Of a stretch of 64,000 nucleotides of DNA, positions 1 to 7,286 are shown piece after piece. Made by a program: the position numbers and the translations under genes. The stretch is taken from positions 1-64,000 of the forward strand of contig JAUYAO010000057.1 of NCBI GenBank assembly GCA_030692565.1. Direction: 5' to 3'. A model generated the notes under the pieces. That model was not told where the DNA came from and ran no database searches. It saw nothing but the letters and a program-made list of their open reading frames with translations. The stretch is from Nitrospira sp. (GTDB taxonomy: Bacteria > Nitrospirota > Nitrospiria > Nitrospirales > Nitrospiraceae). Position 1 is the first letter of the stretch. Every line of letters starts with the position of its first letter.

Positions 1-141
1 CCCCCAAACCGATCACAATTCCACTCATTGGCACACGTATCGGCCACACCCTTCGGCGGCGGACCGAATCGCTGCTGGTCCTGCCGTGAATCTACGTCTT
101 GTCACGCATGGTCAGCCATTACTCGGACAGGCTCCTAGCCG

Positions 142-660
142 ATGAATTTTTCATGGTTCCGCAAAAAGCCTGATCCGCTCCTTGAAAGGGCTGAAAATTT
201 AATCAATGCAGCAAACATACTCGGAATTGGCTCCTACACAGATTTGAGCGCCAAGCTCCCGATCGTCAACAACATCGACACGGAACAATGGGATTGGGTC
301 TTCACCATCGCGGGAGTCTTTGTTGCTGTTAATCGCCTTAACTCTAATGCTAACAGGATTGAAGCCTCTACGAAGGAAGAGATTCATGATGTCGTCACGC
401 AAAAGCTAGCTGCTTGGAAGCCTGACGGACTCGGAGGTCTCCAAGATTGTCAGGCATTTTTCAAAAAGACCTATGAACAACTCTCCACACTGGATTCTTA
501 TAAGTCTGACCCAAGCCTCCTTATTTCGGACTCCCTTGGAATGTGGATGACATGGAATCTCATAAAACATGCTCCTGAATCTGAAGATGAACGGAAACTA
601 GCCCGCATGACTGGAGCCTTCGCGTTTCACGCATTCGTTAACTGGTGGAAGATAAGTTAG
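142..660 (+). CDS. Unrecognised 172-aa cytosolic protein
   Basis: I do not recognise a family. The protein has no signal peptide or membrane segment. It starts with a short Lys/Phe/Trp stretch, looks mostly helical and ends in a Trp-rich tail (NWWKIS). The ATG at 142 is the first in-frame start and has no clear Shine-Dalgarno sequence. The coding sequence is visibly AT-richer than the rest of the window, with many AAA, AAT and TTT codons. That suggests a recently acquired gene. It stands alone: no partner overlaps it, and the next 240 bases hold nothing I can name before the palindromic elements begin. It is an intact open frame, so a real gene is likely, but its function is unknown. Confidence 0.6.
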   Translation: MNFSWFRKKPDPLLERAENLINAANILGIGSYTDLSAKLPIVNNIDTEQWDWVFTIAGVFVAVNRLNSNANRIEASTKEEIHDVVTQKLAAWKPDGLGGLQDCQAFFKKTYEQLSTLDSYKSDPSLLISDSLGMWMTWNLIKHAPESEDERKLARMTGAFAFHAFVNWWKIS

Positions 661-904
661 GCGCTGCACTCCTCAGTCCGTTTTATCATCCGAACCTGCT
701 ACACTCTGCTACCGGAACAGGCAAGCCCATCCCCTGCCATCAGGAGAATGGGTCTACCGAATCGTGAGCTTTTCGTGGCGTTAGCTCTTCGTGGGTCTGG
801 TCAGATTCGGCTGGCTTGGATCGAGCCTGTAATCTGCGGGTAATGCCTCACAAGACTAAATCGGTCCATAGGCTTCTAAATCTTTTCCAATCCCCTACTC
901 CCTT

Positions 905-1020
905 GGGTGCAGTCTGCTCCATCTTCCCTGCGCGCATTGACCGAGCACAGCCACTAATTTCACATACCAATAGATCCCCTGTGCGCGGGCAGCGAGCAAG
1001 AAGACGGCGTCGACCGCTCC
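905..1020. repeat. Variable-arm palindromic element, copy A (long core)
   Basis: Arms lie at 905-926 and about 999-1020. They pair at roughly 16 of 22 positions, the weakest of the full copies. The left arm begins GGG and ends CTTC; the right arm begins GAAG. Between them is the long core, which starts CCTGCGCGCATTGACCGAGC and ends GCGGGCAGCGAGCAA. Inside the core, GCACAG near 945 pairs with CTGTGC near 980. The equivalent pair in copy D is GCACCG/CGGTGC, so both sides have changed together. Open frames that run through this region are shadows of the repeat. Confidence 0.75.
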
Positions 1021-1060
1021 CTAATCCTACGCATTTTCCGACATCCCTCTCCTCCCCCAA

Positions 1061-1154
1061 GGGTGTGCCCCGGTTGGTTTTCCCTGCGCGCATTGAGCGA
1101 CCGCCGGTTCATCGCGGGGGCTCAGCGAGCAAGAAAACCGACCGGGGCGCACCC
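1061..1154. repeat. Variable-arm palindromic element, copy B (short core)
   Basis: The 22-base arms are at 1061-1082 and 1133-1154. They pair at 20 of 22 positions, and both exceptions would be G-U pairs in a plus-strand RNA. The 50-base core starts CCTGCGCGCATTGAGCGACC and ends GGGGGCTCAGCGAGCAA, with an inner TGAGC/GCTCA stem. It sits about 50 bases upstream of the DUF433 antitoxin gene. It could be a structured RNA, a ssDNA-active element or a strong terminator. Confidence 0.85.
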
Positions 1155-1204
1155 ACAAGCCTCTTTACTTGCAGCGGTTCCACGAATCGGGTAGGCTTCT
1201 TCGC

Positions 1205-1426
1205 ATGGTGCTAGACCGAATCCATATCGATCCGCAGGTCTGTGGGGGCAAGGCAACGATCCGCGGTCTCCGCATGACGGTAGACTTTGTTCTACGGTTG
1301 TTGGGAGAGGGCTATACCGCAGCTGAGATCGTGACGGAATATCCTGAATTGGTCCTTGAGGATGTCTATCAGGCAGCGAAATATGGCGCATGGCTGGCTG
1401 GAGAACAGACATCCGCGGCCTCATGA
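1205..1426 (+). CDS. DUF433-family antitoxin of a type II toxin-antitoxin pair
   Basis: A 73-aa protein that matches the short DUF433 pattern: DRIHIDPQVCGG, then KATIRGLRM, and a helical C-terminal part with EYPELVLEDVYQAAKY. DUF433 proteins have a winged-helix DNA-binding fold and usually neutralise a DUF5615 PIN-like toxin while repressing their own operon. I chose the ATG at 1205 because the DUF433 pattern starts at once; the earlier TTG at 1169 only adds repeat-proximal sequence. The stop overlaps the next start by four bases (ATGA), so the two genes are translationally coupled. The pair is flanked on both sides by palindromic elements. The family call is strong from motif and context; activity is untested. 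Confidence 0.85.
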   Translation: MVLDRIHIDPQVCGGKATIRGLRMTVDFVLRLLGEGYTAAEIVTEYPELVLEDVYQAAKYGAWLAGEQTSAAS

Positions 1427-1806
1427 GGCTGCTGGCCGATCTCCACATCGCCCCTCGTACCGTTCAATTCCTTCGCTCCCTCGGTCATGATGCCCTTCGC
1501 GTGACCGATCTTCTCCCCGCAACCGCCTCCGATGAATCTATTGTCGAACGGGCCGCGCAGGATCAACGAATCATCCTGACCCAGGACCTCGACATGACGG
1601 CGATCATCGCCCTGTCGCGACGCCAATATCCGTCACTCGTCACCCTTCGTCTGAGCTCCGCACGAGTCGAGTTCGTCAACTCCATCCTCCAACGGACCCT
1701 CCCGGTGCTGGAGCACGATCTGCTGCAGGGCGCACTCGTCACAATCGAAGACTCCCGCGTTCGTCTCCGGCGCCTCCCACTGGCCGTCCAAGACAATTCC
1801 ATCTGA
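1423..1806 (+). CDS. DUF5615-family PIN-like toxin (putative RNase)
   Basis: A 127-aa protein starting MRLLADLHIAP, the hallmark of DUF5615 (Mut7-C-like PIN fold). The acidic residues expected at a metal-dependent RNase site are visible: Asp in LLADLHI, Asp/Glu in SDESIVERA, and Asp in TQDLDMTAI. The partner of the upstream DUF433 gene overlaps it by ATGA. I chose the start at 1423 rather than the in-frame ATG at 1390 because the family begins with this motif and the overlap is typical of such operons. The expected role is RNA cleavage when free of antitoxin, most likely stabilising or stress-linked. All acidic positions appear intact, so it is probably functional. Confidence 0.85.
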   Translation: MRLLADLHIAPRTVQFLRSLGHDALRVTDLLPATASDESIVERAAQDQRIILTQDLDMTAIIALSRRQYPSLVTLRLSSARVEFVNSILQRTLPVLEHDLLQGALVTIEDSRVRLRRLPLAVQDNSI

Positions 1807-1826
1807 CGCAAAGAATCAGCACGCAA

Positions 1827-1870
1827 CTGATGCGCGGGCAGCGAGCAAGAAGACTGCGCCGACAACTCCC
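1827..1870. repeat. Half copy of the variable-arm palindromic element
   Basis: Only the right side is present: the end of the long core (GCGCGGGCAGCGAGCAAGAA) and a right-arm-like stretch ending CTCCC. No matching left arm is found in the preceding 150 bases, which are toxin coding sequence. It lies about 20 bases after the DUF5615 stop. The left half may have been lost when the toxin-antitoxin pair arrived. Confidence 0.6.
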
Positions 1871-1904
1871 CTCCCAATCATTCTCCGATGCTACCCTCCC
1901 CCAA

Positions 1905-1998
1905 GGGTGTGCCCAGGCTGGCTTTCACTGCGCGCATTGAGCGACCGCCGTTTTATCGTGGGGGCTCAGCGAGCAAGAAAGCCACCTGGGCCACGCAG
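1905..1998. repeat. Variable-arm palindromic element, copy C (short core)
   Basis: The left arm is at 1905-1926 and the right arm at 1977-1998. The inner 15-16 bases pair with a single bulge (GCCCAGGCTGGCTTTC against GAAAGCCACCTGGGC). The core is close to that of copy B, but both arms differ from those of B in step. Like copy B it is preceded by CTCCCCCAAG. It is part of the gene-free stretch between the toxin gene and the folB fusion. Confidence 0.8.
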
Positions 1999-2026
1999 AC
2001 GCAATCATCTCCCCCTCCTCTCTCAA

Positions 2027-2143
2027 GGGTATGCGTCGGCTGCCTTTCCCTGCGCGCATTGACCGAGCACCGCCAATAATTTCACATACAGGTTGCTCCC
2101 CGGTGCGCGGGCAGCGAGCAAGAAAGGCAGCCGACGCATACCC
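2027..2143. repeat. Variable-arm palindromic element, copy D (long core, perfect arms)
   Basis: The 22-base arms at 2027-2048 and 2122-2143 are perfectly complementary. The arm sequence is unlike those of copies B and C except for the GGG start and TTTC end. The long core matches that of copy A, with GCACCG/CGGTGC as the inner stem. It ends 43 bases before the folB start and could also terminate transcription coming from the toxin-antitoxin side. Confidence 0.85.
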
Positions 2144-2186
2144 GCCCTCCTTGACTCTTTGAAATCCGATCCTCGACAATGCCCGC

Positions 2187-3128
2187 ATGTCAGCACACAT
2201 CATCCTTGAGCGGTTGGAATTCCGTGGCCGCTGCGGCGTCACAGCAGAAGAACGGGCGAAGCCTCAGCCGCTGGCCGTGGATGTGGAATTGGATGCGCCC
2301 CTCGATCCGGCCGGCCACTCAGACAATCTCGTCGACACCATTGACTATGCAAAGATTGCGCAACGCCTCGTGGAGATCGGCACAACGCAGGAGGCCTGCT
2401 TACTGGAAACCATGGCGGAGCGATTTCTCGCTATGCTGTTTGCAGACTTTCCCATTACGAAAGCAAATCTCTGGATCCGAAAACTCCATGCTCCCATCAG
2501 CCAGGTGACCCGCTCCGTCGGCATCAGGGTCGAACGCACCAGGCTCGCGCAACAACTGAGTTGCCTTGAACCGAAGCCAGCCCCGTTTCTGGTCGAACAG
2601 CTGCACCGTCTTCCCAAAGGCCGAGTCCTGGATGTGGCAGCAGGCGGAGGGCGACACTCGCTCTTTCTCGCTGCTCGCGGGTATCACGTCGATGCGATCG
2701 ACCGCGACGAAGCCACCCTTACCCAGCTTGCTGCATCCGCTGCGGTAAAAGCACTCCCCCCGATCAAGACCAGGACGATCGACTTGGAGCAACCGGCGCC
2801 GTTCGACCCTGGATTCGGCCATGAGACGTATGATGTGGTCATCGTCTTTTTCTATCTCCATCGATCGCTCTTTCCGTTTCTCATCGATACGCTCAAACCC
2901 GGCGGCGTGTTGATCTATGAGACCTTTACGATCGATAACTATACGCATCACAAACATCCGCGCCGGTGGGAGTTCTGCCTGTCCCACAATGAACTGTTGC
3001 GCATGACGTCGACGCTTCAAACCCTGCATTACGACGAAGGGCCGCACGACGGTGTCGAAGGCCCTCGCTCGACCTATACCGCTCAGATGGTGGCCCAGAA
3101 GCCGCTGCGATCGGCTCACTCGACATGA
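2187..3128 (+). CDS. folB: Dihydroneopterin aldolase (FolB) fused to a SAM-dependent methyltransferase
   Basis: Two domains in one 313-aa frame. Residues 1 to about 118 look like FolB (7,8-dihydroneopterin aldolase, folate synthesis): E21/E22 in GVTAEERAKPQPL, TIDYAKIA at 51-58, LLETMAERF at 72-80, and the catalytic-type Lys at 99 in IRKLHAP. Residues of about 130-305 form a class I methyltransferase with motif I at 147-155 (RVLDVAAGGG) and an acidic residue at the end of strand 2 (AIDRDE); it resembles TehB/UbiE-type enzymes. No frameshift or stop separates the halves. The next gene overlaps it by ATGA. The aldolase role is well supported; the methyltransferase substrate is unknown, and a pterin-related substrate is only a guess from the fusion. 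Confidence 0.8.
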   Translation: MSAHIILERLEFRGRCGVTAEERAKPQPLAVDVELDAPLDPAGHSDNLVDTIDYAKIAQRLVEIGTTQEACLLETMAERFLAMLFADFPITKANLWIRKLHAPISQVTRSVGIRVERTRLAQQLSCLEPKPAPFLVEQLHRLPKGRVLDVAAGGGRHSLFLAARGYHVDAIDRDEATLTQLAASAAVKALPPIKTRTIDLEQPAPFDPGFGHETYDVVIVFFYLHRSLFPFLIDTLKPGGVLIYETFTIDNYTHHKHPRRWEFCLSHNELLRMTSTLQTLHYDEGPHDGVEGPRSTYTAQMVAQKPLRSAHST

Positions 3129-3973
3129 GCCGCATCGATCTCCATCTGCACACCACTCATTCAGACGGCAGCCAGACACCCGCTGAAGTCGTCCGGCTTG
3201 CCCATGAGGCAGGCGTCTCCGCCCTGGCCATTACCGACCACGACATCACCACCGGCATTCCTGAGGCCATGGCGGCAGGACAGGCACTCGGCATTGAGAT
3301 CATCCCCGGAATTGAAATCAGCTCGCGCCACGGTGCATCGGAACTGCATGTGCTGGGCTATTTCCTCAGATGGGAAGATGCCCAACTCAACGAGCGCCTG
3401 CTGACCCTTCGAGAGAGCCGTCACCGCCGCAATCCCAAGATCATCGAACTGCTGCAAGCCACGGGTATCGACATCACCTACGATGAAGTGCGGGCCGTCG
3501 CCGGGAGTGATTCGGTGGGCCGTCCGCATATCGCCCGCGTCCTCATGGACAAGAAGGTCGTGACGACCGCCAAAGAAGCGTTTGACCGGTTCCTGGCTGA
3601 AGGTAAGGCCGCCTATGTGCCGCGCGATCTCCCCGCCCCTGCCGATGCGATCCGCTGGATCAAGGATGCAGGCGGGCTGGCGGTCCTCGCACACCCCACC
3701 TGGGTCAAGACGACCGAAGGTACGCTGACCGACTTAGCCCGTCAGCTGAAAGAGCATGGGCTGGACGGAGTCGAAGTCCACTACAGCACTCACACACCTC
3801 GACAGACCCGCACGTATTTGAGTCTCGCCAAACAACTGGGCTTGTTGGTCACAGGCGGCAGCGACTTTCACGGGATGACCAAACCCGATATCGAGGTCGG
3901 AACCGGGAAGGGCTCGCTGCATGTTCCGGATCATCTGCTCCCGAAACTCAAGGACGCCGTCGCCCAGCTCTAA
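3125..3973 (+). CDS. PHP-domain phosphoesterase, RNase AM/YciV (TrpH) family
   Basis: A 282-aa PHP protein with the metal-binding motifs in order: HLHTTHSDG at 7-15, ITDHD at 36-40, IPGIEIS around 60-66, VLAHPTW near 190 and GGSDFHG near 250. Length and motif layout fit the E. coli RNase AM (YciV/TrpH) group, 5'-3' exonucleases that trim rRNA 5' ends and degrade short RNA or 3',5'-nucleotide bisphosphates. It starts four bases inside the folB fusion and is probably co-transcribed with it. A 123-base palindromic repeat begins at the base after the TAA stop. The metal-dependent phosphoesterase call is firm; the exact substrate is inferred from the family. Confidence 0.85.
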   Translation: MSRIDLHLHTTHSDGSQTPAEVVRLAHEAGVSALAITDHDITTGIPEAMAAGQALGIEIIPGIEISSRHGASELHVLGYFLRWEDAQLNERLLTLRESRHRRNPKIIELLQATGIDITYDEVRAVAGSDSVGRPHIARVLMDKKVVTTAKEAFDRFLAEGKAAYVPRDLPAPADAIRWIKDAGGLAVLAHPTWVKTTEGTLTDLARQLKEHGLDGVEVHYSTHTPRQTRTYLSLAKQLGLLVTGGSDFHGMTKPDIEVGTGKGSLHVPDHLLPKLKDAVAQL

Positions 3974-4096
3974 CAGGGTGCTGAAAAAGTCCGCCAGCGG
4001 CGTTCTCGCTTCACGAAGAAGCTCAACGTACCAACCTGGTACGCCTCGCCTCTTCGCTCACTGCGGCCTTGCTGGACGGCCCTTTTGAGCATCCTG
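3974..4096. repeat. 123-base palindromic repeat, copy 1
   Basis: This begins CAGGGTGCTGAAAAAGTCCG directly after the PHP stop codon and ends TTTTGAGCATCCTG. The outer ends are inverted repeats of each other, and the centre has GGTACG/CGTACC-type pairing around a short loop. Copies 2 and 3 at 48193 and 59348 have the same ends and the same CGTAC/GTACG centre with different loop bases. It is probably a non-autonomous mobile or structured repeat that may also end transcription. Confidence 0.85.
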
Positions 4097-4205
4097 TGGT
4101 TGTTGAAGCCGCGATACCGAAGAAGCATCATTGCCACGTTTACTTATTCACCGAGTTTCTCTGCAACCTGCTAACCCGCTCTTCCTGTGCGATTCCCGCT
4201 ATTCG

Positions 4206-4233
4206 TTGACTCTCCCGGCCTATCCGCTAGACT
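4206..4233 (+). promoter_or_regulatory. Predicted sigma70-type promoter of the kinase-phosphatase pair
   Basis: A -35 TTGACT (4206-4211), a 16-base spacer and a -10 TAGACT (4228-4233). Transcription would begin near 4240, which argues against the TTG start at 4234 and for the ATG at 4261. Predicted by eye only. Confidence 0.5.
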
Positions 4234-4260
4234 TTGGGCAGCTTCTCACTGAACCTATCC

Positions 4261-5661
4261 ATGACACACGCATCTGGCTGGCTCATTCAGTTCGCGATCG
4301 TCTCATTCGTGGCCCTGTTTGCAGGACCGCTCCTGAGCAAGCTGCCGTTTGCCGAACACTTTCCGCTGACCCTCCTCGGTTTGACGGGTCCGCAAACAAT
4401 TCGTCTCATCGCTGAGGGCACCGGCCTCCTCACACTCTGGCTCCTGGCCTTTCATGCCTTCCGCAATATGCCGGACAACGGGCGAGGATTCACCTTTGTC
4501 AGTCGCATCGTCCTTCCTCTGACCACGATCGTGGTCCTCATTGTCGGGGACAAGACCATGCAAGTGGTCGGACAATCGCTGATTGAAGACTTCGGCATCC
4601 AGCGATACAGCCTCGGCTATGCCGCCACTCTGGTCGTTGCCGGACTCTGGCTGACTGTGGCGTGGCTACTCAACATCGACGCCCTCCATCACTACTTCAC
4701 CGCCCCTGCGCCGACACGCAGTCGGAAGAAGACGCCTCAGACCGTCGACGAGAGTCATGACGTGCAGGAACGCTCCGGTCCTTCCGAATCTTCTGACTCA
4801 GTATCCGCAGATTCGCCCAACAATGGATCTCCCCCCGCAATGCTTGGACGGTACAAAGTCCTGAAGGAACTCGGACGCGGAGCCATGGGGGTCGTGTATC
4901 TGGGCAAAGATCCCACGATTCAACGATTCGTGGCCATCAAGACCATGCGGTTGGACGAGATCGACGATGCGGAGAAGCTCCAGGAAGTGAAGACCCGGTT
5001 TTTCCGTGAAGCGGAATCGACCGGCCGGCTCACACACCCCAATATCGTCACGATTTACGATGCGGGCGAAGAACAGGATCTCGGCTACATCGCCATGGAG
5101 GTCTTGGAGGGCACGACGCTCAAACACTGGTCGCGCAAACCCAACCTGCTGCCCCTCGACAAACTGATTCCGATCATTGCCACCGTCGCCGACGCCCTGG
5201 ACTACGCCCACCAGCAAGGCGTCGTGCACCGCGACATCAAGCCGGCCAATATCATGATCACCAAAGGCGCGACGGTGAAAGTCATGGATTTTGGCATCGC
5301 AAAGATGGCCTCGTCGTCGAAGACGCAAACCAACATTGTGCTCGGCACCCCTACCTACATGTCGCCGGAACAAATTGCCGGGAAAAAAGTCGACGGGCGA
5401 TCCGACATCTTCTCGCTGGGAGTCGTCCTCTATGAAATGCTGAGCGGCCGTCCCCCATTCACTGCGGATAACTTATCCGCCTTGCTCTTTGCGATTGCCC
5501 ATAATCCCCACCCCTCTATCAAGGTCATCCGTCCGGACATTCCTCCGGCTCTCCAACACGTGCTCAACCAAGCACTCGAAAAGGATCCGGCTATGCGATT
5601 CCGACGGGCGGCCGAGTTTGCCCAGGAACTGCGCGCTTGCCTGCAAGGCCAGACCGTCTAA
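4261..5661 (+). CDS. Membrane-anchored Hanks-type Ser/Thr protein kinase
   Basis: The N-terminal part (about residues 1-145) carries four hydrophobic segments. A Ser/Pro-rich linker follows, then a complete eukaryotic-like kinase domain from about residue 196: glycine loop GRGAMGVVY, catalytic Lys in VAIKTM, HRDIKPANIM, DFG in VMDFGIAK, and the activation-loop end GTPTYMSPEQ. The kinase is therefore cytosolic and tethered to the inner membrane by an unusual N-terminal rather than C-terminal anchor. There is no PASTA or other recognisable extracellular sensor domain. The PP2C phosphatase follows 12 bases downstream, so the pair likely forms a reversible phosphorylation switch. An alternative TTG start at 4234 would add nine residues but overlaps the promoter -10 element. 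Confidence 0.9.
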   Translation: MTHASGWLIQFAIVSFVALFAGPLLSKLPFAEHFPLTLLGLTGPQTIRLIAEGTGLLTLWLLAFHAFRNMPDNGRGFTFVSRIVLPLTTIVVLIVGDKTMQVVGQSLIEDFGIQRYSLGYAATLVVAGLWLTVAWLLNIDALHHYFTAPAPTRSRKKTPQTVDESHDVQERSGPSESSDSVSADSPNNGSPPAMLGRYKVLKELGRGAMGVVYLGKDPTIQRFVAIKTMRLDEIDDAEKLQEVKTRFFREAESTGRLTHPNIVTIYDAGEEQDLGYIAMEVLEGTTLKHWSRKPNLLPLDKLIPIIATVADALDYAHQQGVVHRDIKPANIMITKGATVKVMDFGIAKMASSSKTQTNIVLGTPTYMSPEQIAGKKVDGRSDIFSLGVVLYEMLSGRPPFTADNLSALLFAIAHNPHPSIKVIRPDIPPALQHVLNQALEKDPAMRFRRAAEFAQELRACLQGQTV

Positions 5662-5673
5662 CTTGAGGAGCCC

Positions 5674-6489
5674 ATGCCGCTGGCCGTCACCCATAGCGCC
5701 CTCTCCGATATCGGTCGCAGACGATCGCATAATGAAGATCGTTACTGCACCGACACCACCTTAGGGCTCTTCATCGTCTGCGACGGCATGGGCGGCAGCA
5801 AGGCCGGCGAGATTGCCAGCGGCCTCGCGGTCGAAACTATCCATCGCCATATCAATGAAGCGTCACAGAACCCTGCGTTCCCGTTGATCGGCCAATCCGA
5901 CCCCACCATGTCGCTCTCGGGGAATCGCCTCCTCAGCGCGACTCGCGATGCCAATCGCGTCATTCATCGTGAGGGGCGCAGAAATCCGGACTGGGCCGGG
6001 ATGGGAACGACCGTCGTCGCGGTGCTGCTTGCAGACCGGCTGATGTCGTTCGCCCATGTCGGTGACAGTCGCCTCTACCTGGTCCGCGCCCACGCCATCC
6101 AACCCCTGACAGCCGATCACTCATGGGTGGCCGAACAGGTGCGCTCCGGCCTGATGACTGAAGCCGAAGCCGAGCGATCGCCACAGCGCAACATCGTCAC
6201 CCGCGCCGTGGGAGTGGCACCGGATGTCGACATTACCATCGGCGAGGCGGAGCTGCAGGTAGGTGACCGTCTCTTGCTCTGTTCGGATGGGCTGACAAAA
6301 TACGTCGGGACAACGAGGCTCCTCAATGTCCTCACGCAAACCGATGACCTGAACGACGCAGCCCGGCAACTGGTCGCCCTCGCCAATGATGCCGGCGGAG
6401 ACGATAATACGACGGTCATCACCGTGGCGGTCCATGAGGCCATGGAGCAGCCGATGTGGAATCGGCTCCGTCAACGACTGGCCATGTAG
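5674..6489 (+). CDS. PP2C-family Ser/Thr protein phosphatase
   Basis: A 271-aa PPM/PP2C phosphatase without membrane segments. Metal-coordinating motifs are present in order: RRSHNEDRY near residue 15, CDGMGG at about 36, GMGTTVVAVL near 109, HVGDSRLYL near 128, CSDGLTKYV near 203 and DDNTTVITV near 250. The start follows a clear GAGGAG ribosome site and lies 12 bases after the kinase stop. It should dephosphorylate the kinase upstream or its substrates; the fused order of these genes is a common bacterial arrangement. The gene ends at an imperfect hairpin (6489-6515) that may terminate the operon. Confidence 0.92.
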   Translation: MPLAVTHSALSDIGRRRSHNEDRYCTDTTLGLFIVCDGMGGSKAGEIASGLAVETIHRHINEASQNPAFPLIGQSDPTMSLSGNRLLSATRDANRVIHREGRRNPDWAGMGTTVVAVLLADRLMSFAHVGDSRLYLVRAHAIQPLTADHSWVAEQVRSGLMTEAEAERSPQRNIVTRAVGVAPDVDITIGEAELQVGDRLLLCSDGLTKYVGTTRLLNVLTQTDDLNDAARQLVALANDAGGDDNTTVITVAVHEAMEQPMWNRLRQRLAM

Positions 6490-6515
6490 CGACACCTCAC
6501 CAGCCGAGATGTCGC
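6489..6515 (+). terminator. Possible hairpin terminator after the PP2C gene
   Basis: An inverted repeat GCGACACCTC / GAGATGTCGC with one mismatch and a 7-base loop, at the stop codon of the phosphatase gene and in the gap between two convergent genes. There is no T-tract, so this is a weak call. Confidence 0.35.
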
Positions 6516-6575
6516 GTGACCCCGGTTCGAGTAGTCTGGGATCTGGAATAGATATCGTCGAGTGATCGAGACTGG

Positions 6576-7196
6576 CTAGTTCCTGAGGGTGAGTGCGCCT
6601 TTAGGTAACGTTGCGTAACATCCGTCCGACACGTCCTGAGCGTGATCCTGCAAGCACTGCAACATCTGCCCCTCTCCTGACGGCACCTCGCGACAGAAGC
6701 GTTTGACATCATCCGCACAGGCCACCGCATGGCCGGACCGTTCCTTCCACCGCACGAGCTGCTGGCGAATCATCGACTGACAAGGGGACGGAAGCTGCTT
6801 GGCCCGCTGCTCCATGCAACGTCGGCGATCCTCGCCTTGCAGGCTATCGGGACAGGCCTGCTGCAGTTCGGCCTCACATTTCATCTCCGCGATTTGCCTT
6901 GCGCGGGGATCTAATGCAACGACTGCCCCCCCCAGGCCCTGCTCGGGTTGAGGTATCTCCGCCCCATTGACGACGACTCGATGCGAGCCCGGTGCATCCG
7001 GCGCCGGCACCCCTGGAATGCTCAGGTCCAGCGCGGGCGTCGGAGGAGTGGCGTTCATCGATCGAGACGAAACGCCGGATGCATGGAGCTGATCTTTGGT
7101 GGGCATATTGGCCCAGACCAGTCCCCACACCAATCCCAACCCGACAATGGTCACAAGGATGGCCGTCAGACGGCTTGATGATGATGGCTTCGGCAT
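6576..7196 (-). CDS. Membrane-anchored protein with cysteine-rich GLG1-type repeats
   Basis: A 206-aa protein with one N-terminal hydrophobic segment (about residues 10-30: AILVTIVGLGLVWGLVWA), a Pro/Ser-rich linker and a Cys-rich C-terminal half. The last 60 residues (CADDVKRFCREV, GEGQMLQCLQDH, VSDGCYATL) fit the Golgi apparatus protein 1 (GLG1) Cys-rich repeat, PF00839, with C..D..RFC and CL..H spacing. An earlier degenerate repeat is visible (CEAELQQACPD, CMEQRAKQLPSPC). The Cys-rich part should lie outside the inner membrane. The gene is convergent with the phosphatase gene. GLG1 repeats occur in environmental bacteria without a defined role, so function is unknown. Confidence 0.7.
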   Translation of the reverse strand: MPKPSSSSRLTAILVTIVGLGLVWGLVWANMPTKDQLHASGVSSRSMNATPPTPALDLSIPGVPAPDAPGSHRVVVNGAEIPQPEQGLGGAVVALDPRARQIAEMKCEAELQQACPDSLQGEDRRRCMEQRAKQLPSPCQSMIRQQLVRWKERSGHAVACADDVKRFCREVPSGEGQMLQCLQDHAQDVSDGCYATLPKGALTLRN

Positions 7197-7286
7197 GATG
7201 TAGGCCTAGGATAGGACAACATCTGAAGAAAAGCACCGAAAGGCGAGATTCTGAACAGTGCGCAAGAGAGAACTCTCTGGGAGAGA

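Noticed and set aside
905-2143. CRISPR array or integron attC sites
   Set aside because: There are no short identical direct repeats with regular spacers. The constant part is the core, not the ends, and no GTTRRRY/RYYYAAC boxes or integrase gene are seen.
905-2143. Classic REP/BIME elements
   Set aside because: REPs are shorter, have conserved arms and a GTAG-type foot, and depend on a RAYT transposase gene; none is present here.
816-2242. Open frames of 60-130 codons on both strands through the palindromic elements
   Set aside because: They follow the repeat, share the same arm-core translation and have no ribosome sites; they are shadows.
6515-6535. Possible tRNA T-arm (CGGTTCGAG)
   Set aside because: The stem does not pair and there is no cloverleaf.
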